A stretch of 64,000 bases of DNA, from positions 5,255,501 through 5,319,500 of the forward strand of contig CATNEN010000003.1 of assembly GCA_950097015.1 (NCBI GenBank), in the 5' to 3' direction. This stretch comes from Macrostomum hystrix (taxonomy: Eukaryota; Platyhelminthes; Macrostomidae). The translations under genes were made by a program, and so were the position numbers. This document shows, piece after piece, positions 32,901 to 42,946 of the stretch (its first letter is position 1; the number at the start of each line of letters is the position of its first letter). Below the pieces are notes generated by a model. The model searched no databases and had not been told where the DNA came from. It saw only the letters and a program-made list of their open reading frames with translations.

Positions 32901-33820
32901 TTCTTCTTTGAGGAAGACCGACTTTTTTGAGGCAATAATGTTTAATTTAATTCTATCATGTCCGATAGACAGAGGACGCACGAAACAGGAGCCTTAGAAC
33001 CTTGTTTCCTATGGGTCAGGCTTCGAACTTCAGACCTTTTGGTTGGGTGTCCGAGGCCCTTTCAGGAGGGTTTTGAGCGATGACACATAGTTTGGTGACA
33101 CTAGACACGCAGCCAGCGAGGAGGCAATTCTGCCCCCTCTGCTGACTCCTGGGCACACACGCACACAGATACTGTACGCTGGCATACGCTCACACAGGTG
33201 TGTACATCTGCCCTAACTTTCTCATCGTCAGAAATTTTTTTACGAAAAATTTTACTTGCCTTGGAGGTTGGCCCTCAAGGGCTGCAAGTTGCACGACAAC
33301 CCTAAGCCTTCTCTTCGCGGCTGCGCCCCAAATAAAAGCGGCCTCGCTGCGGAATCGAGCTCATGGACCTTGGTGCGAGAGACCGCTCTGCCACTCACCC
33401 CCTATCTGAAGCTCATAGCCGCTCTCTCCGACTGGCCCAACTCAAAAACTTTCAATTATTTTGTTTATTAAGAACATTAGAGCATTGAACAGACTCACAG
33501 TTAGCCCACATGTAGATTTTGCAACTCCAGTTGCCCAATTCCCAAGATTTGGTAGCGATCCGAAGCATTGTGACCGGAATGCAGTAGACTGTCATAAGCA
33601 GTCCGCAAACTGCCTGATTCAGCATCAGGCTTGTCACCTTGCGGCGCAGTCGCGGTCGCTTAGCAACAGTTACTAGGAGGTAGGCATTGCTAACAGTGCC
33701 AGCAATCAGCACAATGGTCAGCAGAACCAGCAGAGCAATATTGTGATTGGTGATTTGCTTCAGTCGAAGAGTTTCCCGTTGCATAAATAACTCCATCCAT
33801 TCATTGGTGACGTTGAAATA
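29691..33820 (-). CDS. Rhodopsin-class peptide-type GPCR with polyglutamine tail (first exon not found)
   Basis: Three exons: 33499-33820, 30695-31251 and 29691-30401 (stop), 1590 nt in phase. The first exon here opens after an AG acceptor with YFNVTNEWMELFMQ (an NVT glycosylation site in an extracellular N-terminus), so an upstream coding exon is likely. TM1 LLVLLTIVLIAGTVSNAYLL; TM2 LNQAVCGLLMTVYCIPVTML; conserved TM3 cysteine in NWSCKIYMWANSFGVMINAG across the junction; DRY replaced by AHTRQ; TM4 WLAAALLSCPTFFG; ECL2 cysteine in SHCSEEW; TM5 YHLVVMWFCPGCVLAVTYG. ICL3 is Ser/Asn/Arg-rich and crosses the last junction. TM6 LILILVGCFLLFWVPKSVLI; TM7 HPVVSAVIYCYMSVAIRRN. The cytoplasmic tail has a Cys cluster (CQCYCFGWGTCC, possible palmitoylation) and about 110 residues dominated by Gln with His/Tyr-Asp breaks. 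The ligand is unknown. Confidence 0.85.
29727..30063. repeat. CAG/CTG trinucleotide array coding polyglutamine
   Basis: Long imperfect CTG run (CAG on the minus strand) inside the last exon of GPCR 2. Interruptions (GATCGTGCTG, TGATCGTACTG, CGG) translate as H, YDQ, HDQ and P. It ends 36 bp before the stop codon, so it is translated in the GPCR frame; Ala- and Leu-run ORFs in the other frames are shadows. Confidence 0.95.
31372..31603 (-). mobile_element. tRNA-derived SINE, family 2
   Basis: Minus strand begins GGTGAGTGGCAGAGTGGTCT (box A, Ser/Leu-tRNA-like), with box B GAGCTCGATTCCAGGG, then a body with GCCGCGGAGAGAAGGCTTGG and a CA/GTGTG tract, then CGACCCGCAGCCAG on the plus strand. Related copies at 33085, 34040 and 43428. 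Inside the GPCR 2 intron. Confidence 0.75.
31608..31745. repeat. Short tandem repeat (CTAACTCGATG / CTAACTCATAG)
   Basis: Irregular alternation of TAACTCGATGC and TAACTCATAGC, about 12 short units, directly beside a family 2 SINE in the GPCR 2 intron. Confidence 0.8.
32274..32566 (-). mobile_element. tRNA-derived SINE, family 1
   Basis: Minus-strand copy: tail CATTACACCTGCCCCAATTTG, body with TTCAGTCCATGGACTGGGAG, head with AGTCAGGAATCGAACCCTCG (box B complement). Lies in the intron between the first two located exons of GPCR 2, next to the family 2 copy at 33085. Confidence 0.85.
33085..33405 (-). mobile_element. tRNA-derived SINE, family 2
   Basis: Full-length-looking copy: GACACTAGACACGCAGCCAG, CA-rich tract, GCAAGTTGCACGACAACCCT, CTCTTCGCGGCTGCGCCCCA, then the tRNA-like head complement GGAATCGAGCTCATGGACCT through GCTCTGCCACTCACCCC. 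It ends about 95 bp from the GPCR 2 exon at 33499. Confidence 0.8.
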
Positions 33821-35841
33821 CTGTGAAACAGAAAGTTGTGAGTTTGCCGTAGCATTTAGAGTCCTATACTCAATGGAATAAACCTGTTTGTCCTACTATT
33901 GAATACGAATTTAATGTCTTCATCTGTAATTACAAAAATATGGGGTCCTACTCGAAACATTTACCCAGCAGGCCCTACAAATTAACACAATAAAATAAAA
34001 TGTTTAATGATAATAATAATTGCCGGAGGGCTGCTAACAATGGCACATCTTTTGGTGACACTAGACTCGCAGCCAGCGAGGATGCAATTCTGCTCATTTC
34101 GCTGACTCCTGAGCACACACGCATTCACATAGGTGTGTACATCCACTCACCGCCCAAACATTATGGAAATAAATACGAGTCGTCCTTTTCTTACTCACCA
34201 GATCCACTTCAAGATTAAATGAGTCCCTAGTGATTATCATGACTATATTGCTGGTAGATATGGTCTTGTCTCAAATTCGTAGATTGGCAGTATTTGTGTC
34301 AGTGAGAATAGGACAGCAGCGGCAAACTATAATAGTTCCACAGATTCTTAACTTGAGCTTAATCAACAAAAATGCGTCATTCAGTTAAGACTTGAGTTTG
34401 AGCTTGTAGCAGCTACTCAAGAGAGTCTGTCACGGCTTGCCTGGCTTAAATTCATCTTCTCTCCTCTTGAGCTGTCTGCTCGGGGGTGGCCTATTATTTT
34501 GTAGCCAATCACTGTCGAACTGTTTGTTCAAGTCACCCACGTAATCACCTATGTCTGCGAGTCTGTCTCACTCGATATTTCAATTTCTATTTTCAGACTA
34601 TTGAAAATCGAGAGAGCATAGAGAGGTTAATTTTTCAATGACACAACTGAAATATTGGCTAGACATCTGCTAGGTGATTCTTAGACCTCTAAGGCTTAAA
34701 ATTGTAAGAATTAACTCTATATCTGCTTCAGTCCGGTGATGTCCCGCCATTCACCGTGATAGTTTGCCGATTATAATCATCCGGCTAATTAACTTACTAG
34801 TTTTTTGTGACTTGAATGTAACACGTCACAATTTCGTACTAATAACGGTCATTAGTTCGGATCTAAAGTGAGTCTAAATTAGTTCTAGCTTTTGCCCACA
34901 TACAGAAGGCTTGGGGACTTGTTGCGTCATATTTGCCTGGGTTGGGTATGTCCATGGACATTAACATGCAGCTTGTACCATGTGATACATTAGAATGGTT
35001 TAAAACCGTAGCGTGTTGGTTTTACGTGATTCAAGCTGCTTACCTGTTGGTTACACAGTTGATCTACTCGTAAAAATAATCCAAATGATAAGGCAGAGAT
35101 TAATCAAAGGATACAATAACAATCAACATTTTCAGTGGGCCCTGGACCAGAATGACGGGCGTGCATGACCTCTCTTCAAGTGTTTATCAAAACAGTTTCA
35201 TGTTTTAAAAATTGTTTATAAATTCCTTTTCATTCATTCGATTCGTCTGCAGGATGGCATACAAAAACATTCTGTATAGGCTCTTTTCATTGCCAGACTT
35301 GTAGCTCGAGTTCAGGTAAAACATATCCAGTAAACATATTCAACAATAGACGGCGAAAGAAAAGAAGCAGAAAATGCGAATCAAATAAATAAATAGAAGC
35401 CAAGTAATAAGCAGAAGCAAATCTGTTATATTTTTCGTCAATACGGACTGCAAAGAAGACAAGAGTTGAAATTATGAAACAAAATAGTTAACTCGGCGTT
35501 CTGTTGTAGTTAAACAGCTTTTTGTGCTTTTTGGTTAGTAAAACGCGTTTGTGTTCTTTAGTTTAAGCAGAGTTGATGAAAGCTAAGAGATTTTTGGGCG
35601 GCAAAGATGAAGAGATAGACGAGAAAAAGCCTATTTTTATGCCTGCTTACGGAGCCGTACAGAGTCCAAGCGTGTGCTCAAAGCGGCGGCCTCTCGTCAA
35701 TAACATGTAAGAAAAATAATGCTTAAAAATAAATCCAGTCCTCAATTGTTCTCCGCGACTGAGGTGGCACGATAAGTACAGAGAAAGCGCGACTTAAAAT
35801 AGAAACAAAACTGAAATTATTCGGCCCCCTCCATGTGAATG
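33821..35841. other. Upstream region of GPCR 2 / 3' flank of KLHL-like gene
   Basis: Should contain the missing 5' exon and promoter of GPCR 2. A truncated family 2 SINE lies at about 34040-34150 (GACACTAGACTCGCAGCCAG, CTCCTGAGCACACACG). Nothing else was recognised, except the small ORF reported separately at 35576. Confidence 0.4.
35576..35710 (+). CDS. Candidate small ORF or first coding exon (44 codons), unrecognised
   Basis: ATG-initiated: starts MKAKRFLGGKDEEIDEKK, then PIFMPAYGAVQSPS and ends RRPLVNNM with TAA. Charged composition and GC level look coding. The end reads AATAACATGTAAGAA, so a consensus donor (GTAAGA) overlaps the stop; it could be the first coding exon of a plus-strand gene whose later exons I cannot identify, or a chance ORF antisense to the KLHL-like 3' flank. 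Confidence 0.25.
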   Translation: MKAKRFLGGKDEEIDEKKPIFMPAYGAVQSPSVCSKRRPLVNNM

Positions 35842-38800
35842 TCACTGAGACATTTCGGCTTCTTGCGACGACTGAATAAAGTGGGTGTCTGACGACCCCT
35901 CCGGCTCTGAGGGCATCTCCTCTCCGCCGGCTACTTCGCCTGCAGCTGCCGGCGTGGACGCCACGTGCCACTTATTGGAGGGACGCAGCTGCTGACTGCC
36001 GAGGTAGAGCTTGATGAGCTCGCGGCCGAATATAGTACAAGCCGACGTGGCCGACGCTGCGTACGTCATGTCGGCCAACTGCTCCGTGGCGCCTTCGGTT
36101 GACGGAGTAAATTTCTCCACTGATGACAGGATGCCAACAGTGGGCTGATCGGACCAGCCACCCATCACCATGATGCCACCTTCGAGCACCGCCGTTGATA
36201 GGTTGCTCTTCTGGCGCCGGAGCTGATCGGTTGGTTTGTTGGTTTGTTGGTTGGTTGGTTGGTTGGTTGGTTTGTTGGTTGGTTGGTTGGTTGGTTGGTT
36301 GGTTGGTTGGTTGGTTGGTTGGTTGGTTGGTTGGTTGGTTGGTTGGTTGGTTGGTTGGTTGGTTGGTTGGTTGGTTGGTTGGTTGGTTGGTTGGTTGATT
36401 GGTTGGTTGGTTGGTTGGTTGGTTGGTTGGTTGGTTGGTTGGTTGGTTGGTTGGTTGGTTGGTTGGTTGGTTGGTTGGTTGGTTGGTTGGTTGGTTGGTT
36501 GATTGGTTGGTTGGTTGGTTGGTTGGTTGGTTGGTTGGTTGGTTGATTGGTTGATTACCTATTTTTTTAACTAGTCTATCAAAGAAATAATTAAGCACCG
36601 AAATATTATTTTAATTAATAGCAAACTAAACATAATTAGATTGAGCAGCATTTGATAGTTAATTGTTTAGAATCTGAGAATAGTTCAGGTGCTAATCATG
36701 AGCAGAATGAGCAGCCGAGTTGCATTTGTATCAGACCTGTATCAAAAGCTAGACTGACTCGAAGTTTCCTAAGAGCTGCTAAACAAAACGAATCAAATAC
36801 TACCTAATCGTACTTACCCTTCCTGAGAAGACCCAGCCCTCGCTCTCATGCTGATACGCTTCAACCACCGCCAATCTAGTCTGCCCATCGTTGCCTCCGA
36901 TAGCGTACAATGTGTTGCCCATAGCAACCAGTGAGACGCCGCCGCGAGAGAAATTCATCCGGCTGATAAAGCTCCACTGATCCGTACTAGGATCGTAAAC
37001 CTCGGCCGTGTCGTGATACTGTTGCCCGTTGAAGCCGCCAGCAACGTAGATTCGGCCGTTGAGGGCAGCGGCACCGGCGTCGCTTCGCACGGTGAGCATG
37101 CTGGCCACGGGCAGCCAGCTGTTGTCACTGGTGCTGGTCCGTTCAACCGAATCAAGCCGGCCGCCAAAACGGTCCTGCGTGTCGCCGCTGTGACCGCCGA
37201 TCGCGTAGAGCTGACTGCCGATAGCGGCGCAGCAGACGTAGTAGCGCTTGTAAATCATGCACGAGCCCTCGTACCAGCCCGTCTGAGTTCTCAGGTTGTA
37301 GCAGGAGACCGTGTTCAGGGCGCGCTCCCCGTCGAAGCCGCCGATCAGGTGTAGAATATCGTTAATAACTAGACAGCCGGAGTAGACCCGCCGCTCCACC
37401 TGGCCGATTTCGTTTGGAGATCGGGTGGCATTCGGTAGCCACATTGTCCAGGTGTTGGCACGTGGATTGTACACCTGACATGCGGCTCTAGGTCCGAACT
37501 CCTGGCACCAACCGCCGAACAGCATCACCGCCTCGTGCGGCTCCCTGGGTGTCGAGACCATCGCTAGGCTGTCAATATTTCGACGATAGACGTCCATTAG
37601 GTTTGCTGGCACATTCGGATAGCCGTTGAATAGGGCCTGCAGTTGAGGATAGTGATTCAGAATCGCGTGCTGCAGCAGGGCACCCAAGTCGGCGAAATTC
37701 ATCAGGCCCAGCCGGACACAGCAGAGCAGAGCTTCGCCGTGAATCATTCTCTCTGGCCAGTCGGCGCTGAGCCAGCGCGCCGCAGCTTCAAGAACAATTA
37801 TTTCGGAGTTGCAGTTGATGCCGGCGTGACTCAATAGTCGATGTACCATGCAGAAGTCGAGAGAGGCCCAGTTTGGCTCCTGAACTGCGCGCGGGAAGCT
37901 GCGTAGAATATGCTCGAACGCTACTGAGTTCAGCTCCGGCAGGTATAAGATCTCGGAGAAGGCCCAAATGTTGAGAGCCAAGTCCAAACGGATTGCGCAC
38001 TGCTCCCTGATGTAGCCGAGCAATCTGAGGCGCAGATCCTGATACAGCAGGTAGTCTGCTGCCTGGTACAGCTCGATACAGTTGTCGACACAGACTTGCA
38101 GCTCTCCTTCGTCACTGATAATGGCGTCGAGCACGATTGGAATACCGCACTTTAGAAAGTCGCACTTATCGTAGGGCAGATTCATGTGACTGAAAGGAGA
38201 GATAGTTAATAAGGCTCTTATTTTTCACCGCATCAACTTTTACTTTTCAAGGTTCGCTGCAGCATGATGTTTCCATTTTATTGAATCCTAAGACGGATGC
38301 ACCTTAAACCAGCTTCGCGTACAGTACTTAGAAAACTGAGTTTGTCTGCAAAGCATCTTAATTCACACTCGGTTCTGTATTTGATCGTGTACTTTTGCAC
38401 ACATCGATATGATGCTCAGAGTCGAGTGCAAGGGGGTGAGCGGTTGAGCACACCAAGGTTTCTGAGCTCGAATCGCTTGGAGTATGGACTTACCTGCTAC
38501 TGTGTGAGTATTTAATTAACGCATTGAAGAATGAGCTCTTCTGTGCCATGAGAAGACTCTGCACTGGCCGCAGAGGTTCATGCGGCATGTCTGTGCCAAC
38601 AACTGGTTCCGGGATGCGAATAGTGTGACAGCATAGGGTCATCAGCTTCCGGGCAGCGATCTTGTATGAAACATCGGCGCTCGAAGCAAAGTCGATGAAG
38701 CATCGCTGGATTGTGGTAGTTAGCAGACCGGCCTCCACGGCCTGGTACATGCGCGGCAGAGTCTGCTGACGAAGCTTATCGGTGTTTAGACTGGCAGCAT

Positions 38801-38843
38801 CGTCGGACAAGATGTTGGTCATTGTTTCTAATAGATTAGACAT
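35842..38843 (-). CDS. BTB-BACK-Kelch protein, KLHL10-like
   Basis: Substrate adaptor of Cullin-3 ubiquitin ligases by family. Exons: 38494-38843 (ATG at 38843), 36818-38189 and 35842-36222 (stop TGA); 2103 nt, 700 aa; junctions phase 2 and phase 0. The BTB domain spans exons 1-2 ([16 protein letters not shown], then [40 protein letters not shown]). BACK region: [49 protein letters not shown]. Kelch blades follow with GG doublets: [56 protein letters not shown], and in the last exon IMVMGGWSD. The order and blade sequences ([21 protein letters not shown]) are close to KLHL10, a testis protein in vertebrates; orthology is inferred. BTB residues upstream of the junction look diverged. The last-exon acceptor could alternatively be 12 nt downstream in the same phase. 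Confidence 0.9.
36229..36556. repeat. (GGTT)n tetranucleotide array abutting a splice acceptor
   Basis: About 80 units of GGTT with a few TTTG and GATT interruptions. In the KLHL-like transcript it reads (CCAA)n and stops about 7 nt before exon 3 (36222), where a polypyrimidine tract is normally found. All (NQPT)n and (GWLV)n ORFs are artefacts. Confidence 0.97.
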
Positions 38844-39862
38844 TTATGGGGGGATACCAGCTTCTCTTGATAACTGGCCCACTTTAGCTGAAGTAAGAAT
38901 AAAATCTTGCCAGCAGACTATTTAGGTCCATGCTTTGCACTTAGCGGGTCGCTAGAAGGTTCGACCATAGAGTCGACGTACCGATCGGTCTTATTATAAT
39001 AAAGTTAGGTTATAATTAAGTAAAAGTTATAACTCGGAAGTTGTATTTATGCAGGAATTTATTCCCCTCTTTGGCAATACCAAGGAGGTATTTCAAATAC
39101 CCGCGCTCTACTTCACGATGCCAAACCGAATGACCGATTTTCGTGACAGTCAACTAATAAAGTCGAAATTCTGTGCACTTTACGATGAACCAACTTTTAT
39201 CATCGAGATATTAAACGATTCTTTTCAAAGACCCTGATGACAATGACAACATACATTGCGCTTGTATTGCGAATCCATATTGGTTCAATACTTAAAAATG
39301 ACAATAAACATGTAATCAATACAATATTAATCAACAATAACTGCCCACATTGACATGTTCAAGCCGAGAAACGTTGAATATCTTGACCATGTCGATGTTT
39401 AGTGATTCTGGAATAAAAAATTGTGGGTATTTGAAAATACCCCCGTGGAAATTATCTTTCCACTGGTAAAGCCTAGCAGCGTCAATTGATAAAATATTGC
39501 ACATGCATGCAATAAGCAATATGTATGTACACTGCAGTCACGTCACATGCTGGAATATTGACGCACATTCTATGCACGTGATAAGGGGGAGAGAGATGGG
39601 ATGGTCGCACACGCACCCACCCCGCGCGAGGACGAGAAAGTTCAGTGTACATTCAAAATAGCTGGTCTTATGGTCTATAAATGCACATTCTGCATTCTCT
39701 GCCGGGTGCTGTACAAAACAATTTGCTGTGTTCTGCTTTTCGCCCCAAATTAGGAAAGGAAGCCCTCACTTCGCTAGAATTAAAAAAAGGTTGAAGAAAA
39801 CGCAACTCAATAGAAGAGATCACATTGACTCGCAAGACAACGAAGACTAAACGATAGCTGGA
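38844..39862. other. Divergent intergenic region between KLHL-like and SC5D genes
   Basis: Head-to-head spacer of about 1 kb, so it must hold both promoters. A TATAAA at 39676-39681 precedes SC5D by about 180 bp. CACGTG (E-box) is at 39575-39580 and GTCACGTCAC just upstream (about 39537-39546). Two short ORFs of opposite orientation (39049-39237 +, 39331-39519 -) share a GGTATTTcAAATACCC-like motif. Confidence 0.45.
39676..39681 (+). promoter_or_regulatory. Probable TATA box of SC5D
   Basis: TATAAA in TGGTCTATAAATGCAC, followed by roughly 150 bp of leader before the ATG at 39863. Confidence 0.45.
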
Positions 39863-41440
39863 ATGGATCTAGTGCTTGACTTTGCTGATTGCTGGCTACT
39901 AACACCGTATGTTTATCCCGCGGACATTGCAGAGACCAATCCATATAGGCAATTATTGAGCCTGTTTGTGCTAACAACAGCCGGTGGTTATTTTCTCTAT
40001 CTGGCCACAGCCTGGTTGGGCTATGTACTTTTGTTTGACAAGCGCCTTCTGCAACATCCGCTGATTCTCAAGGATCAGATACGCCGAGAGATTACTTACG
40101 CTTCGAAGTCGATACCAATCATGGGGGTGCTGACTACTCTGGTGTTTTTTGTTGAAGTCCGCGGACACGCTAAGCTATATGATTCTTATGACGAGACGCG
40201 ATTAGGTAAGATTTCATCAAACTGACTAAATTGTCATGATTTGCTGTCAGACATGCTTGAATGCATGTTTATCATATTGATATAACTGATACAAATTGAT
40301 GACATAGCTATCAAACAGGTGATATTTTTATCTAACTGGTGACATAGGAATCTAACAGGTGACTTTGCCATTTAACAGGCGACAGGGATATCAATAACAG
40401 GTGACACGGATATCAATAACAGGTGACACGGATATCAATAACAGATGACACGGATATCAATAACAGGTGACACGGATATCAATAACAGGTGACACGGATA
40501 TCAATAACAGGTGACACGGATATCAATAAGAGGTGACAAAGATATCAATAAAAGGTGACACAGATATCAATAAAAGGTGACACAGATATCAATAAAAGGT
40601 GACACGGATATCGATAACAGGTGACAAATATATCAATAACAGGTGACACAAATATCAATAACAGGTGACACGGATATCAATAACAGGTGACACGGATATC
40701 AATAACAGGTGACACGGATATCAATAACAGGTGACACGGATATCAATAACAGGTGACACGGATATCAATAACAGGTGACACGGATATCAATAACAGGTGA
40801 CACGGATATCAATATCAGCTGTGTCGGTGCTATCTAACAGTTCTGTAACAGGTAAAAATTCTGTCTAACAGGTGTCACAGGCTAACACAGTCTCAAAATG
40901 CTTATCTCTAATTCCCTTCCAGGTTATCTGACTCTGCCATTAACGGTGATCACTTTCATTCTATTCACTGACTGCCTAATCTACTGGATTCATCGTCTAC
41001 TGCATCACAAGCTGATGTACAAGTACATCCACAAGGGCCACCACACCTGGAAGGTGCCAACACCGTTCGCCAGTCACGCCTTCCATCCAATCGATGGATT
41101 CCTTCAGAGCCTGCCCTATCACATCTTTCCATTCCTATTCCCATTGCACAAGCTCACTTATTTGGGCCTGTTTGTGTTTGTTAACGTTTGGACAGTCTCA
41201 ATTCACGACGGTTATTACCGAGTGCCTGCGTTGCTGCGACCGTTTGTAAATGGTAGCGCGCACCACACGGATCATCACCTGTTCTACAACTTTAACTATG
41301 GCCAATTCTTCACTCTGTGGGATCGATTGGGCAGCTCCTTTCGTGAGCCGTCAGCTTTCACTGGTCAGGGTCCAATCGAGACAGTACTGCTGGCTGACAG
41401 AGCTAACGATAACGGTTTGGATTATAGGAAAACTCGATGA
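39863..41440 (+). CDS. SC5D: Sterol C5-desaturase (lathosterol oxidase)
   Basis: ER multi-pass di-iron enzyme that introduces the C5 double bond of lathosterol to give 7-dehydrocholesterol. Exons 39863-40205 and 40923-41440; donor TTAG|GTAAG, acceptor TTCCAG|GT, phase 1; 861 nt, 286 aa, close to human SC5D. N-terminus [20 protein letters not shown] matches the vertebrate start, supporting the ATG. The three fatty-acid hydroxylase histidine boxes are intact: HRLLHH, HKGHH (in [20 protein letters not shown]) and HHTDHH. Further conserved blocks: [20 protein letters not shown] and QFFTLWDR. The single intron is mostly a 22-bp minisatellite. Its neighbour on the same strand is another ER lipid enzyme (DGAT2-like). 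The assignment is very secure. Confidence 0.96.
40384..40816. repeat. 22-bp minisatellite in the SC5D intron
   Basis: About 19-20 copies of GACACGGATATCAATAACAG plus GT, with AAAAGG, AAGAGG and ACACAAATATC variants. Shorter degenerate relatives extend left to about 40300 (AACAGGTGAC.TTGCCATTTAAC). Confidence 0.95.
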
Positions 41441-42946
41441 AGACTCGTTTAACTAATGCCTACATATTGACATTAGTAGTACCAGAGTTGAATTCGCATG
41501 GTACTTTGACTGTTAAAGTCGTAAATCTATATAATCGTATAATCATTCGCCTTTAAATTATACACACCGCGTGGTATTTTATCGACTATTTTTATTCTGG
41601 ACTAATTTATAATAATAATTGATTACACCTGCCCCAATCGGGTCAGATGTGCAGCCGACAGCACAGCCGCAGCTATTGCGCGGCGCATCTGAAGACTGCG
41701 TACAGCTGTTCAGTCCATGGACTGGGGGGACGCCACACCCACCTTCAATTATCCCAGCTAATGCTGGTACCCATTTAACAGCTGGGTTAACTGAAGCAAT
41801 GCAGAGTTCAGTGTCTTGCTAAAGGACGCAAATTGTTCCAGTGGAGTCGGGAATCGAACCCCCGACCTTTAAGTCGTGAGTTCGACGCCCTAACCACTAG
41901 GCTACAACCTCTGTAGTGAATTCTGGACTGAAAAGCAACATATCTCTGGCTATGCGACTTACTGTTTCATTTCTATCTAAAAAGGGACATTAATACGTTT
42001 AGGAAAAGCAAGAAGTAAAAAAGCGGCCACATACAGTTTATCAGTGTAGCTTGTTCTTTTCATTCTAGTCTAGCATCGATTAAATATAGATAAATCGTGT
42101 TTCAATACGATTGTCTAAATTGGTTCTTTCTTTGTTTGAATCGTCTTTAAGATTGACGAATTCTGAATTATTTTTCTCTTTCACATTATATTAAAAGATA
42201 AACAAAAATATTAGTGTTTCCCGCAAAAGTCTAAGGACTAACTCTCATACATAAGAACCCTAGAAATAGCCGCCATTTTTTCTTGCAAACTGATAAAAAG
42301 ATCTGCTTGAAAAGAGTTGAATGACGCAAATTAACAGTTCAGTTCTGAACTTTGAATTTGACATGCTCAGACGGCGTGGACAAACAAAATTGAAAATCGA
42401 ATGGAACGAATGTACAGGTCTTTCACATGAGCAAGCGATACACGAACAAGAAGCTACAGACATTTAGTTCTAGTCTCTCCTGTCTCTCCCGGCCTGTACA
42501 TAGCGCTCACTGTACACAGTCATAGCTCTAGTAAATTTTGGGGTTTGAAAGCTCACACTAGACCCGAGAAAATTCAAGCCACAATTTTTTAGTTATTTAT
42601 TTAGCACCGCCAAATACTAATCTCTATAAGCTGCAGTACAGTTATAAAACTAATGCTCAACTCTAGAGCTCTGATAGTAGGAAGCCAGACAGCGCATTGC
42701 ACGTCGGCTTTGCCTGACACTGCATTTATTTAAAGATATATAGAATCGGTTACAGAGATCAGCAACGACCATCGCTGCCTTAGCTAACTGCTATAGCTCA
42801 AATAAATTAAGGTGAGCTAATTCACAATCTGTGTCGCATTCATTATGTATTTTCGTTTAAGATCACATCTCTTTAAAAAAAGAGTTTTTTTAATAACCCC
42901 GTGGTACTGCACAATCGTAATATCTTTCAACAGACTGTAGTACACA
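41441..42946. other. Spacer between SC5D and the DGAT2-like gene
   Basis: Holds a family 1 SINE (41614-41912) and otherwise AT-rich DNA. It should contain the DGAT2-like promoter. No further exon recognised; the minus ORF at 42260-42463 is not called. Confidence 0.45.
41614..41912 (-). mobile_element. tRNA-derived SINE, family 1 (best preserved copy)
   Basis: Minus strand: head GGTTGTAGCCTAGTGGTTAG (box A), GGTCGGGGGTTCGATTCCCG (box B), body with CAGTCCATGGACTGAACAGC, tail GGTGTAATCAATTATTATTA. Roughly 295 bp. It serves as the reference for the other copies here. Confidence 0.9.

Noticed and set aside
36195-36598. (GWLV)n and (NQPT)n proteins
   Set aside because: GGTT microsatellite in the KLHL-like intron.
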